NCBI GenBank assembly: GCA_022241785.1
Contig: JAKOMP010000045.1
Coordinates: 1-46,770, forward strand
Direction of reading: 5' to 3'
DNA: 46,770 nucleotides
DNA from: Cyanocohniella sp. LLY
GTDB lineage: Bacteria; Cyanobacteriota; Cyanobacteriia; Cyanobacteriales; Nostocaceae
Part shown: positions 26,873-38,100 of the stretch, piece by piece
Layout: each line of letters begins with the position of its first letter
Position numbering within the stretch: the stretch's first letter is position 1
The notes under the pieces: model-generated
Told to the model about the DNA's origin: nothing
Database searches by the model: none
What the model saw: only the letters and a program-made list of their open reading frames with translations
Translations under genes and position numbers: made by a program

Positions 26873-28054
26873 ATGAGAATTGAGTTGACTGCTCAACAGA
26901 AAGACGCTCAAGCTGAATTTAGAGCTTTCGTTAACGAAGAGATTGTTCCTCAAGCGAATCACTACGATCAAAAAGAGTATACTCCTCCCAAACTCATTGA
27001 AAAACTCGCTAATCAAGGATATTTGGGTGCTATCTTACCTCAGGAATTTGGGGGCAAAAGTATAGACATCATTACCTATGGTCTTCTGAATGAAGAAATT
27101 GGGCGGGGATGTTCTTCGCTCAGAAGTTTGCTCACCGTTCATAACATGGTTACTCATGCTTTGGGTAAATGGGGCAATAAGTCTCAAAAAGAGTATTGGC
27201 TGCCTCAGTTAGCATCTGGTGAAGTGATAGCTGCTTTCGCCTTAAGTGAACCTAATGTGGGTAGTGATGCTAAAAGTATAGAAACCACGGCGACAGTTTC
27301 TGGTGATGCTTATATCTTAAATGGGCAGAAAAAGTGGATTACCTACGGACAAATTGCGGATGTTTTTTTAGTATTTGCTCAATGTGCAGGTAAACCCTCT
27401 GCTTTTTTAGTAGAAAAAAATAATCCTGGACTTTTAATACAACCTATTTCCGGGATGTTAGGTGTGAAAGCTTCCATGTTAGCCGAGCTACATTTTCAGG
27501 ATTGTCGGATTCCCCAGGAAAATTTAGTAGGTAAGTTAGGTTTTGGTTTTGCTTATGTTGCTGCTTCTGCACTAGATTACGGAAGATACAGCGTAGCATG
27601 GGGTTCTGTGGGTATTGCTCAAGCTTGTCTAGAAGCTTGTATTCAATACACAAGTGAACGACAACAGTTTGGTGTTGCTCTCAAAGAACACCAATTGATC
27701 CGACAAATGATCACGGAAATGATAGCTAATGTGAAAGCTGCACGATTATTGTGTTATCAAGCTGGCTATCTTAAAGAAATTGGCGATCGCACTTCCATAA
27801 TAGAAACTTCAATTGCTAAATATTTTGCGTCTACAAGCGCCACCAAAATTGCCAATGATGCTGTGCAAATACACGGTGCAAATGGTTGCACAAGTGAATA
27901 TTCTGTGGCTAGATATTTGCGAGATGCCAAAATCATGGAGATTATTGAAGGAAGCACGCAAATACAGCAGATAACCATTGCTGATTACGGTTATCAGGAG
28001 TATATGTCACAACCTGCTCTTAGTGTGCCTCAAAAATTATTGGCAAGGATGTAA
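26873..28054 (+). CDS. Acyl-CoA dehydrogenase family, FkbI-like (hydroxymalonyl-ACP formation)
   Basis: This 393-residue FAD-dependent enzyme has typical acyl-CoA dehydrogenase motifs: AFALSEPNVGSDA near 121-133, WITYG near 155-159, SERQQFG near 261-267, QIHGANG near 332-338 and catalytic Glu359 in IIEGSTQIQQ. Within this cassette the FkbI-type role is to oxidise the aldehyde 2-hydroxy-3-oxopropionyl-ACP to hydroxymalonyl-ACP rather than to desaturate an acyl-CoA. Length and motifs are normal for the family, so the assignment to this pathway rests on its neighbours: the ACP 41 bases upstream and the FkbH-like gene 4 bases downstream, the latter suggesting translational coupling. I see no sign of damage. 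Confidence 0.88.
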   Translation: MRIELTAQQKDAQAEFRAFVNEEIVPQANHYDQKEYTPPKLIEKLANQGYLGAILPQEFGGKSIDIITYGLLNEEIGRGCSSLRSLLTVHNMVTHALGKWGNKSQKEYWLPQLASGEVIAAFALSEPNVGSDAKSIETTATVSGDAYILNGQKKWITYGQIADVFLVFAQCAGKPSAFLVEKNNPGLLIQPISGMLGVKASMLAELHFQDCRIPQENLVGKLGFGFAYVAASALDYGRYSVAWGSVGIAQACLEACIQYTSERQQFGVALKEHQLIRQMITEMIANVKAARLLCYQAGYLKEIGDRTSIIETSIAKYFASTSATKIANDAVQIHGANGCTSEYSVARYLRDAKIMEIIEGSTQIQQITIADYGYQEYMSQPALSVPQKLLARM

Positions 28055-28058
28055 AAAT

Positions 28059-29129
28059 ATGATTAGTACAAAAGCAGAAGTTTTAAATAATAAACAAGCC
28101 GATAAAAAAGCTGTCAAATGTGTAGTTTGGGATTTAGATAATACACTTTGGGATGGTGTGTTACTGGAAGATGAACGCATTTTTCTGCGAAATGAAGTGG
28201 TCGAGATTATTAAAAAATTAGATAGTCGTGGCATTTTACAATCTATTGCTAGTAAAAATGATGCTGCCAGAGCAATGGCACAACTCGAAGAGTTTAAATT
28301 GCATGAATATTTTCTGTACCCCCAAATTAATTGGAATTCTAAATCTAGTTCTATTCAAGAAATTGCTCATTCCCTGAATTTAGGTATTGATACATTTGCT
28401 TTTATAGATGACCAATTATTTGAATTAGAAGAAGTTAATTTTTCACTGCCTGAAGTCCTTTGTATTAATGCGGCTGAACTAGGACATTTGCTAGATATGC
28501 CAGAAATGAATCCTCGTTTTATTACGGAAGATTCAAAACTGAGACGATTAATGTATATTAGTGATATAGTTAGAAATAATTCTGAGAAAAAATTTGTTGG
28601 CACTCAAGAAGAGTTTTTAGCTACACTCAATATGACTTTTACTATCTCTTCTGCCCAGGAAGAAGATTTGCAAAGAGCGGAAGAATTAACTTTGAGAACC
28701 AACCAATTAAATACAACTGGCTATACATACTCCTATGATGAACTAAATCATTTTCGGCAATCAAATCAGCATAAATTGCTCACTGCAAGTTTGGATGATA
28801 AGTATGGTAGTTACGGCAAAATTGGATTAGTTCTTGTGGAATGCCAAGAGTTGGCGTGGACTATAAAACTTTTGCTGATGTCTTGTCGTGTTATGTCTAG
28901 AGGTGTCGGCACAATTATGCTGAACTATATTATGACATTGGCTAAAAATAACAATGTTCGTTTGCGTTCTGAGTTTGTTTCCAACGATCGCAACAGAATG
29001 ATGTATGTCTCTTACAAGTTTGCAGGTTTCAAGGTAATTGCCAAGCACGGAGATTTGCAAATTTTAGAAAATGAACTTACACACATTCAACCCTTTCCTG
29101 AATATGTGAAGGTCAATATTCTCAATTAG
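28059..29129 (+). CDS. FkbH-like HAD-superfamily glyceryl-ACP synthase
   Basis: This 356-residue protein belongs to the FkbH family, which transfers a glyceryl group from 1,3-bisphosphoglycerate to a discrete ACP with loss of phosphate. The N-terminal HAD motif VVWDLDNTLWDG carries the two aspartates Asp25 and Asp27, followed by SIASKND near 63-69 and FAFIDDQ near 110-116. The C-terminal half has the family's LTLRTNQLNTTG near 212-223 and an N-acyltransferase-like part (LLMSCRVMSRGVGTIML near 270-286). The frame is open from 27978 inside the previous gene, but ATG 28059 with AAGGA upstream is the right start and removes an unrelated 27-residue extension. With the three preceding genes it completes hydroxymalonyl-ACP synthesis; the usual FkbG O-methyltransferase is missing from this window. 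Confidence 0.92.
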   Translation: MISTKAEVLNNKQADKKAVKCVVWDLDNTLWDGVLLEDERIFLRNEVVEIIKKLDSRGILQSIASKNDAARAMAQLEEFKLHEYFLYPQINWNSKSSSIQEIAHSLNLGIDTFAFIDDQLFELEEVNFSLPEVLCINAAELGHLLDMPEMNPRFITEDSKLRRLMYISDIVRNNSEKKFVGTQEEFLATLNMTFTISSAQEEDLQRAEELTLRTNQLNTTGYTYSYDELNHFRQSNQHKLLTASLDDKYGSYGKIGLVLVECQELAWTIKLLLMSCRVMSRGVGTIMLNYIMTLAKNNNVRLRSEFVSNDRNRMMYVSYKFAGFKVIAKHGDLQILENELTHIQPFPEYVKVNILN

Positions 29130-29166
29130 AAGCCATGAACAGTGCTTGTAGTTTGATAGGGGCATT

Positions 29167-32100
29167 ATGGACAACATAAAAGATAAACTTTTACAACGAC
29201 GCTCAAAACTTTCACCTACACAGCGATCGCTGCTCGCAAAACGTTTGCGGGGTGAAGTTGACTCTCACTCTCAATTAGAAGTTATTTCCAGACGTTCCCA
29301 AACAAGTCCTGCGCCCCTATCTTATGCCCAACAAAGGCTGTGGTTTATTCATCAGTTAGATCCCGACAATCCTCACTACAGTGAACTAGCGTGCGTACAA
29401 CTGACAGGTGCGTTAAACGTTGATGCACTAGAAAAAAGTTTCAACGAAATTGTGCAACGCCATGAAGCTTTACGGACTACTTTTGAGCTAGTTGAGGAAC
29501 AAGCAGTTCAGGTAATTCATTCTGCTGTCACTATAGAGCTACCAGTAGTAAACTTGCGCTGGATACCAGAAGTTGAACAACAAGCACAAATCGAGCAGAT
29601 AACAACAGAGATAGCTCAAAAACCGTTTGATTTAGCAACTGCTCCGTTACTGCGAGCTATACTACTACAAATAGGTGAGGAAGAATACTTGCTGCTGTTC
29701 ATAATCCACCATATTGTCGTTGATGGCTGGTCTATAGGATTACTCATCCGTGAATTAGCCTTACTCTATGAAGCATTTTCTACAGGCAAAACATCCCCTC
29801 TTCCTGATCTCCCTATCCAGTATGCAGACTTTGCTATCTGGCAACGTCAGTGGTTGCAAGGGCAATTACAAAAGACGCAACTTGATTATTGGAAGCAACA
29901 GTTGGCAGGCGTTACAACCTTAGCTCTGCCCACAGATCGTCCACGGCCACCAATCCAAAGCTTTCAAGGTGCAGTTACTTCTTTTGAGCTATCAGCGAGC
30001 CTAACTAATATGCTCAGGGATCTGAGCAATCAGGAAGGGGTAACTCTGTTTATGACTGTAATGGCAGCGTTTCAAGCTTTACTTTACCGTTACACGGGGC
30101 AGGAAGATATCTGCGTTGGTTCCCCAATTGCTAACCGTAACCAAAGTGAGATTCAAGGGCTGATTGGTTTTTTTGTCAATACCCTTGTGCTGCGGACTCA
30201 TGTTGCTGGTAATCTCAGCTTTTTAGAATTACTTAATCGAGTACGTGAGGTGTGCGTAGGTGCGTATGCCCATGCAGATTTACCTTTTGAGCAATTAGTC
30301 GCAGAACTTCAGCCAGATAGAAACCTCAGTCATATGCCTTTGTTTCAGGTGATGTTTGCCTGGCAAGAAGATACAGAAAAGGAACTAACATTACCAGGTT
30401 TAACTTTAAATTGGCTACCAACGGTTACTCAGACTTCTAGGTTTGACTTAACCTTGCACGTAGTGGATGCCAAACCAGAACTGAAGGGGTTCTTGGAATA
30501 CAATACCGACTTGTTTGATGCTGAAACTGTGAGTCGTATCATAGCGCATTTACGGACTTTGTTGGAGGGGATTGTCGCAAACCCACAAGCCAGATTATTA
30601 GATTTACCAATATTGACGACAAATGAGCTAAATCAGCAATTACTGGAGTGGAATAATACAGAAGTTGAATATCCTCAACAGCAATGTATTCATGAATTAT
30701 TTGAAGCGCAGGTACAAAAAACACCTGATGCCGTTGCTGTAGTATTTGAAGATAAACAGCTAACTTATGGGGAGCTAAATGCCAGAGCTAATCAATTAGC
30801 GCATTATTTACAAAAGCTAGGAGTAAAACCAGAGGTATTGGTGGGGATTTGTGTAGAGCGATCGCTTGCTATGGTCATCGGCTTATTAGCTATACTCAAA
30901 GCAGGTGCTGCTTATGTACCCTTAGACCCTAGTTATCCTCAAGAACGCTTGGCTTATATACTAGAAGATACTCAGGCATCAGTATTACTAACTCAAACAT
31001 CACTACTAGAAGTAATACCGCCACACAAAGCTCAAGTTGTTTGTGTAGATACTGATTGGCATCTGATTGAGCAACAAAGCCAGGAAAATTTATTCTTCCA
31101 GCTAACCCCTGACAACCTAGCTTACACCATCTATACCTCTGGTTCTACGGGTAAACCAAAAGGCGTGCAAATTGCCCACATTGCCCTGAGTAACTTTTTA
31201 TTGGCGATGCAGCAAAATCCAGGCATCACCACAGAAGATACCTTACTAGCAGTTACTACCTATTCCTTTGATATTGCCGCCCTAGAACTGTTCCTGCCCA
31301 TCATTGTTGGTGGTCGCTTAGTCATCACCAGTCCGGAAGTCGCCTCGGATGGAACACAATTATCAGCAACATTGACTGACTCCCAAGCTACAGTGATGCA
31401 AGCCACACCAGCAACATGGCAGTTACTTTTGGCAGCCGACTGGCATGGTAATCAGCAATTAAAAATTCTTTGTGGTGGTGAAGCCTTACCAGGATACCTA
31501 GCCTATCAATTACAGCAACGGTGTCATTCTTTATGGAATATGTATGGACCGACTGAAACCACCATTTGGTCAGCAGCTAGTTTGGTCAAAACAGTTGACA
31601 ACACGGTACCAATTAGTCAGCCTATTGCCAATACACAACTTTATATCCTCGATCAATACCATCAGTTAGTACCTGTGGGTGTAGCAGGTGAATTGTGTAT
31701 CGGTGGTGAAGGATTAGCACGGGGCTATTTCCACCGACCTGATTTGACAGCAGAGAAATTTATTCCCAATCCCTTTAGCAACAAAGCCGCAACGCGTCTA
31801 TACAAAACAGGAGACCTAGCCCGATATCTACCGAATGGAGAAATAGAATATATTGGTCGCATTGACAATCAGGTTAAGATACGTGGTTTCCGCATTGAAC
31901 TAGGAGAAATTGAAGCTTTAATCACTCAATATCCCGTAGTAAGAGAAACTGTAGTTGTAGTCCGCTCAGATTTAGCAGATTCTCAAACTTTAGTCGCCTA
32001 TGTAGTCCCACAACAAGAGCAAAAACTGACAATTAGTGAACTACGCAGCTTCCTAGAATCAAAGTTACCAAACTACATGGTGCCAGCAGCTGTTGTCACA

Positions 32101-35100
32101 TTGGAAGCACTACCTCTAACACCCAATGGCAAAATTGACCGCAAAGCACTGCCAGCACCAGAATTAATACAACTATCATCATCCAATTATGTTCCACCTA
32201 CCACACCAATAGAAAACTTATTAGTAGGAATTTGGGCAGAAATACTCAAACTTGACAGAATAGGTATTCATGATAACTTCTTTGAATTAGGTGGTCATTC
32301 ACTCATCGCCACTCGCGTCATCTCCCAAATTCGCCAAGTATTTTCACGAGAACTGCCTTTACGTTGTTTATTTGAAAAACCGACCATTGCTGGGTTAGCC
32401 ACAGAAATTGAAACAGCCCAAAAAGCAGGCTTAGGAATTGAAACCACAAAGATAGAACGAGTAGAACGCACATCACAACTGCCGCTATCATTTGCCCAAC
32501 AAAGATTATGGTTCCTCGCTCAACTAGAACCAGACAGTCCCTTCTACAATATACCTGCGGCGGTGCGCCTCCAAGGAGAATTAAATTTCAACGCACTACA
32601 ACAGACTTTCACCGAAATTCTGCACCGTCACGAAACATTAAGAACCAACTTCCAGACAATGGAAGGGCAAGCAATAACTATTATTAACGAAGCGACACCC
32701 CTGGTATTGCCTTTACTCGACCTGAGTCAACTACCGTTAGAGCAACAGGAATTAGAAGTCAAACAACAGGCGGCACAAGAAGCACAACAACCCTTTGACA
32801 TCAGCAGTGATTATCTACTCAGAGTCAAACTATTACGTCTGAATGCACAAGAACACATTGTATTACTGACGATGCACCATATTGTTTCTGATGGTTGGTC
32901 CATCGGTGTATTAGTGCAAGAGTTAGCAACACTTTATCCCGCCTTCTGTCATGGACAAGGCTCACCCTTAACTGAACTACCAATACAGTATGTAGACTTC
33001 GCCGCTTGGCAACGACAATGGCTACAAGCACAAGTCCTAGAATCGCAGATATCTTATTGGCGACAGCTGTTAGAAAATTCGCCCAAACTATTAGAGTTAC
33101 CTACTGATTATCCCAGACCAGTAATTCAGACATTCCGAGGTGCAACTTATTCATTTAATATATCTGAGGAACTATCTTTAGCTTTGAGGAAGTTAAGCCA
33201 GCAGCAGGGAAGTACCTTATTCATGACCTTGTTAGCAGCTTTCCAAACACTGCTATGGCGTTACACAGGGCAAGAAGATATCGTAGTAGGTTCACCCATT
33301 GCCAATCGTAATCGAGCAGAGATAGAGGGGTTAATTGGATTTTTTGTCAATACTTTGGTATTGAGAACCAACTTAGCCGGAAATCCCAGGTTTGAGGAGC
33401 TACTCAAACGGGTGAGAGAAGTAGCGTTAGGAGCTTATGCACATCAGGACTTGCCCTTTGAGTTGTTAGTTGAGCAACTGCAACCACAGCGAGATTTAAG
33501 TTATACACCACTGTTTCAAGTCATGTTTGTGCTTCAGAATGCCCCGATGTCGGCGTTGGAGTTGCCTGATTTGACTTTGAGTCCTGTAGAAAATGAAAGT
33601 AATACTTCCAAGTTTGATTTGACTCTTTACATGAGTGAAACTGAGTCAGGAATAGTTGGCAATTTAGAATACAATACTGATTTATTCCAGGAAAGTTCTA
33701 TCCACAGGATGGTAGAATATTTGCAAACCTTGTTGTCTGGAATTGTGGTTAATCCACAGCAGCGATTGTCGAAGTTACCACTGTTGAGTGAACCGGAGAA
33801 ATACCAATTACTCCAGGAGTGGAATGATACTCAAGTTGAGTATCCCCAGGAGCAATGTATTCATCAGTTATTTGAAGGGCAGGTACAAAAAACACCTGAT
33901 GCAGTAGCTGTAGTCTTTGAAGATGAACAGTTAACCTATTGTGAACTCAACGCCAGGGCTAACCAGTTGGCGCATTACTTGCGTTCCTTGGGGGTAAAAC
34001 CAGAGGTATTGGTGGGGATTTGTGTAGAGCGATCCTTGGATATGGTAATCGGACTATTAGCCATCCTCAAAGCAGGTGGTGCATACATCCCATTAGATCC
34101 TAACTATCCCCAAGAACGATTAGCATTTATCCTAAAAGATGCTCAAGTGTCAGTATTACTAACTCAAGCCTCACTATTAGCAACAATACCCCAACACCAA
34201 GCACAAACGATATGTATAGATACTGATTGGCACTTCATTTCGCCACAAAACCCAGAAAATTTATTCTCCCAGATCACTCCTGAAAATCTGGCATATGCCA
34301 TCTACACATCTGGTTCCACAGGTAAACCCAAAGGCGTACAAATTCCTCACATTGCTCTAAGCAATTTCTTATTTGCCATGCAGCAAAGCCCAGGAATCAC
34401 TAAAGAAGATACCTTACTAGCAGTTACTACCTATTCCTTTGATATAGCCGCATTAGAATTATTTTTACCAATTATCGTTGGCGCGCGTTTAGTCATTGTC
34501 AGCCGGGAAGTAGCCGCAGATGGCATCCAGTTGTCAGCAAAATTGATGGACTTCCAAGCTACACTCATGCAAGCGACACCCGCAACATGGCAGTTACTAT
34601 TAGCCGCAGGTTGGAGTGGTAATCAGCAGTTAAAAATTCTCTGTGGTGGTGAAGCTTTACCTGCACATTTAGCCAATCAATTACTTGAGCGATGTGCTTC
34701 TGTGTGGAATATGTATGGCCCTACAGAAACTACTATTTGGTCAGCCGCATCTGAAGTTAAAACAGTTAATGGGACTGTAAAAATTAGTCAACCCATTGCC
34801 AACACGCAACTGTATATCCTTGACCAATATAATCAGTTGGTGCCAGTCGGTGTCCCAGGTCAATTGTGTATCGCTGGCGATGGGTTGGCAAGAGGCTATT
34901 TTCAGCGTCCCAACTTGACAGCAGAGAAATTTATTCCTCATCCTTTTAGCGACAAACCATCAGCACGGCTTTATCTAACCGGAGACTTAGCCCGTTATCT
35001 TCCTAATGGCGAGATTGAGTATTTGGGTCGAATTGACAACCAAGTTAAACTCCGTGGTTTCCGCATTGAACTAGGCGAAATTGAGACTGTAATTATTCAA

Positions 35101-38100
35101 CACCCAGCCGTGCGAGAAACTGTAGTTACAGTAGCCGATTCTCAGAGTTTAGTAGCTTATGTAGTACCTCAAACACAACAAACCTTGGCAATTACAGAAC
35201 TACGAGGATTATTAGAATCGCAGTTGCCAAGTTACATGATACCAGGGGCTTTTGTCATCTTGGAGGCATTGCCACTTACGCCCAATGGTAAAGTTGACCG
35301 CAAAGCCCTACCTGCACCTGAATTTACACAGATTTTACTGTCATCTCAAAGTCCTTCCACACCCATTGAAATTTTATTAGCAGGAATTTGGACAGAAGTC
35401 CTTGGGATTAATCATGTCGGTGTTGGTGATAATTTCTTTGAATTAGGAGGACATTCTTTAATCGCCACTCGCGTCATGTCCCAAATCCGACAAGTGTTTT
35501 CCGTAGAACTTCCTTTACGTCGCTTGTTTGAAAAACCAACAATTGCTGGGTTAGCAAAAGAAATTGAAAATGCAATTCAGGTAGGCTTAGGAGTTGAGCG
35601 GATAAATATTGAGAGAATTGCTCGCTTGCCACATTTACCGCTATCATTTGCTCAACAACGTTTATGGTTTTTAGCTCAATTAGAACCAGATAGTCCTTTC
35701 TACAACATTTTTGCGGCTGTGCGGCTACAGGGAGAATTAAACATCCAGGCACTACAGCAAACTTTCAACGAAATTCTCAGTCGCCATGAAGCATTAAGAA
35801 CTAATTTTAAGACAGTTGAGGGACAAGCGGTGATAATTATCTCGGAGGCGACACCGCTAAAATTACCCCAAATAGACCTAAGTCAATTACCTGCTAATCA
35901 ACAAGAAGATCAAGTAAAACAACAGACATTAAAAGAAGCACAACAACCTTTTGACCTCACAACTGATGTTTTATTACGAGTAAAACTATTACGTCTTGGT
36001 CAACAAGAACATATTGCACTACTGACAATGCACCACATTGCTGCGGATGGTTGGTCAGTTGGTGTACTGGTGCAGGAGTTAGCAACACTTTATCCAGCCT
36101 TCTGTAATGGGCAACTCTCGCCCTTAATTGAACTACCAATACAATATGTAGACTTTGCTGCTTGGCAACGACAATGGCTGCAAGGAGAAATATTACAATC
36201 CCAGATATCTTATTGGCGATCGCAGTTAGAAGATGCGCCCAAAGTATTAGAGTTACCTACAGACTACCCCAGACCAGCTATTCAAACATTCCAAGGTGCA
36301 ACTTACTCATTTGAGTTATCAAAAGAATTATCTGTATCCCTAAACAAATTGAGTCAGCAGCAGGGAAGTACTTTATTTATGACCCTGTTGGCAGCTTTCC
36401 AAACATTGTTATGGCGTTACACTGGGCAAGAAGATATTGTAGTTGGTTCACCCATCGCTAATCGTCACCGATCTGAGATAGAAGGGCTAATTGGATGTTT
36501 TGTCAATACTTTGGTATTACGAACCAACTTAGCAGGAAATCCCAGTTTTCCAGAATTACTCAAACGAGTGAGGGAAGTTGCATTAGGAGCTTATGCACAT
36601 CAGGATTTGCCCTTTGAACATTTAGTAGAACAATTGCAACCGGAACGTCATCTCAATCGCAACCCGCTATTCGATGTCATGTTTGTCCTCCAGAATGCAC
36701 CAGCACAGGAGCTAAAACTACCGGGGCTAACTCTCAGTTTACTTTCAGAAGAGAACCAAACAGCTATTTTGGATCTGACTCTCTCAATGACAGAGACTGA
36801 ACAAGGGCTGCTGGGACAAATGGAGTACAGCACTTACTTATTTGATTCCAGCACCATTGAGCGGATGGTGGGTCATTTTCAGGTGTTGTTAGCAGCAATA
36901 GTAGCTGAACCTGAGCAATGTTTATCAGATTTGCCACTGTTAAGTGCAGCAGAACAACATCAGCTATTACTGGAGTGGAATCATACTGATGCTGAGTATG
37001 CTACAGATAAATGCATCCATGAATTATTTGAGGTGCAGGTAGAACGGACACCAGATGCAGTTGCAGTAGTATTTGACAACCAGCAGCTAACCTATCGAGA
37101 ACTGAACACCAAAGCCAATCAACTCGCCCATTATTTGCGTTCCTTGGGAGTAAAACCAGAGGTATTAATTGGGATTTGTGTAGAGCGATCGCCATCTCAA
37201 GTGATCGCTATCTTAGGAGTTCTCAAAGCCGGAGGTGCTTACGTTCCCCTAGACCCGACTTATCCACGTGATCGCCTTAGGGGGATGGTGGAAGATGCCC
37301 AAGTCAAAGTATTGCTCGCGCAGCAGCAACTCATCGCTGAACTTCCTGAAACTAACGCTTATCTGGTGTGCTTAGATCGAGATTGGGACTTAATTGCTCA
37401 ACAACAACCAGATAATTGCGCCAGTGCAGTCATACCAGAGAATTTAGCTTATGTAATTTACACCTCAGGCTCAACAGGTAAACCTAAAGGTGCAATGGTT
37501 GCACACCAAGCCCTGGTAAATTACAGTTTAGAAATCGCCAAGCAATTTAATTTGCAACAAAGCGACCGCATCTTACAATTTGCTTCAGTAGGCTTTGATG
37601 TAGTAGTCGAAGAACTATTTCCCACATGGCTCAGTGGTGCAACAGTAGTTTTATTAGAAAGCAAACAGCCGATTTCCTGTGCCGAACTACTGCAACTAAT
37701 TAACAAACATCAGTTAACAGTCTTTGAACTGCCAACAGCTTACTGGCATCAGTGGGTATATGAACTTTCCCTAAGACAGGCACCATTACCTGCTTGTGTA
37801 CGCCTAACAATCATCGGCGGTGAGACAGTATCACCACAACATTTAGCAGCTTGGCAGAAATTCGGCTCGGATTTAGTTCATGTTTATGGACTGACTGAAA
37901 CCACAGTCACATCAACACTGTATCACTTGCCTTGTGGTGTCTATACCCAACAAATCAATAATGGTAATTTACCGATTGGTCGTCCGATTGCCAACACGCA
38001 GATATATATACTCGACGAGGCGCTGCAACCGGTACCTGTGGGAGTAGTCGGGGAACTATACATTGGTGGCGTGAGTTTGGGTAGGGGTTATCTCAAGAGC

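Noticed and set aside
27978-28058. N-terminal extension of the FkbH-like protein
   Set aside because: It overlaps the preceding acyl-CoA dehydrogenase in another frame and adds residues unlike the family. ATG 28059 with AAGGA is the natural start.
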